Shown: positions 5,441 to 5,701 of the stretch, one piece after another
How the letters are laid out: every line of letters starts with the position of its first letter
Numbering within the stretch: position 1 is the stretch's first letter
Assembly: GCA_937864275.1 (NCBI GenBank)
Contig: CALMIW010000571.1
Location: forward strand, 1 to 5,701
Direction of reading: 5' to 3'
From: an uncultured Dehalococcoidia bacterium
GTDB lineage: Bacteria > Chloroflexota > Dehalococcoidia > Tepidiformales > Tepidiformaceae
DNA length: 5,701 bases
Notes under the pieces: model-generated
The model's database searches: none
What the model was told of the DNA's origin: nothing
Seen by the model: the letters and a program-made list of their open reading frames with translations, nothing else
Position numbers and translations under genes: made by a program

Positions 5441-5701
5441 GCCCAGCTCGCACTTCCGCGAGCGCCGCATCAACCTCGGCCTCCACTTCCGCCTCAGAGA
5501 GCCCGCGGGGCAGGTTGGTGCGAACCTCGGCGAGCGCACGCTGCCACTCCGAGACCAGTTGCTCCTCTGACAGTGTTCGTGCGTACCGCTTCGCTCTCAC
5601 CTCATCGGTTGCCCGGTCAACCTCGAAGTTGACCTCTTCCTCGGTGAGCGCTTCGCTGGGCTTCGCCTCGATAGAAGCCCAGTGGTCGGCCCAGGTCGGT
5701 G
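5421..5701 (-). CDS. Antitoxin partner of the PIN toxin (5' end cut by window edge)
   Basis: The last 92 codons are visible, with the stop at 5421-5423; the start and any DNA-binding domain lie beyond the right edge. The visible part is acidic and almost wholly helical. After a Trp-rich lead-in (TWADHWASIEAKP) it consists of three degenerate repeats of about 24 residues, each with the core L(S/T)ExxxxxExxxAxxEVR. It ends in a basic tail, AGRDSRGR. Position upstream of and overlapping a COG1569-type PIN toxin by 20 bp is the normal arrangement for a type II antitoxin, and short Glu/Arg-rich helices that wrap the toxin are typical of antitoxin C-termini. The antitoxin family cannot be assigned without the N-terminus. 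The role is inferred from context and composition. Confidence 0.75.
   Translation of the reverse strand, partial: PTWADHWASIEAKPSEALTEEEVNFEVDRATDEVRAKRYARTLSEEQLVSEWQRALAEVRTNLPRGLSEAEVEAEVDAALAEVRAGRDSRGR
5424..5648 (-). repeat. Three degenerate helical repeats in the antitoxin C-terminus
   Basis: Repeat 1 (5648-5574) begins LTEEEVNFEVDRATDEVRA, repeat 2 (5573-5502) begins LSEEQLVSEWQRALAEVRT, and repeat 3 (5501-5424) begins LSEAEVEAEVDAALAEVRA. All keep L(S/T)E at the start, an Ala at position 13 and EVR at positions 16-18; repeats 1 and 3 also share EVD at positions 9-11. Spacing is 24-26 residues. Copies 1 and 3 resemble each other more than either resembles copy 2. Confidence 0.8.

Noticed and set aside
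4982..5632. 216-codon plus-strand open frame opposite the toxin-antitoxin pair
   Set aside because: It is antisense to a PIN toxin with its full acidic motif set and begins at the stop of the split-barrel gene; no protein family is recognisable.

Overview
This is a GC-rich bacterial window with tightly packed genes, two ATGA start/stop overlaps and a GTG start. It looks like a high-GC environmental lineage. The style of the thiolase, of the methyltransferase and of the split-barrel proteins would fit Chloroflexota or Actinomycetota, but nothing here fixes the phylum. No rRNA, tRNA, CRISPR array, insertion sequence or phage gene was seen.

Left third (1-1930, minus strand): one long open frame of at least 643 codons runs off the left edge. 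It has an Arg/Gln-rich, low-complexity N-terminus. Its middle carries the hallmark residues of a phosphatidylinositol 3/4-kinase-like fold: a Lys in VFKP, a DRHMGN catalytic loop and a GIDND metal-binding motif. It is the most unusual gene in the window. The large plus-strand frame opposite it is an antisense shadow.

Middle (1931-3530): a divergent intergenic region of about 366 bp holds a 12-bp hairpin and a candidate promoter. It leads into a complete acetyl-CoA acetyltransferase (thiolase, 391 aa) with all catalytic residues, closed by a clear intrinsic terminator.

Right of centre (3567-4977): a three-gene, translationally coupled plus-strand operon encodes a class I SAM methyltransferase and two different small FMN/F420-type split-barrel proteins. 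The two barrels could be homodimers or a heterodimer pair.

Right end (4988-5701, minus strand): a type II toxin-antitoxin module of the COG1569 PIN kind. The 150-aa PIN ribonuclease toxin overlaps the end of an upstream antitoxin gene that is cut by the window edge. The visible antitoxin C-terminus is three degenerate copies of one helical repeat. This module converges on the split-barrel operon with only 10 bp between the stop codons and no terminator.
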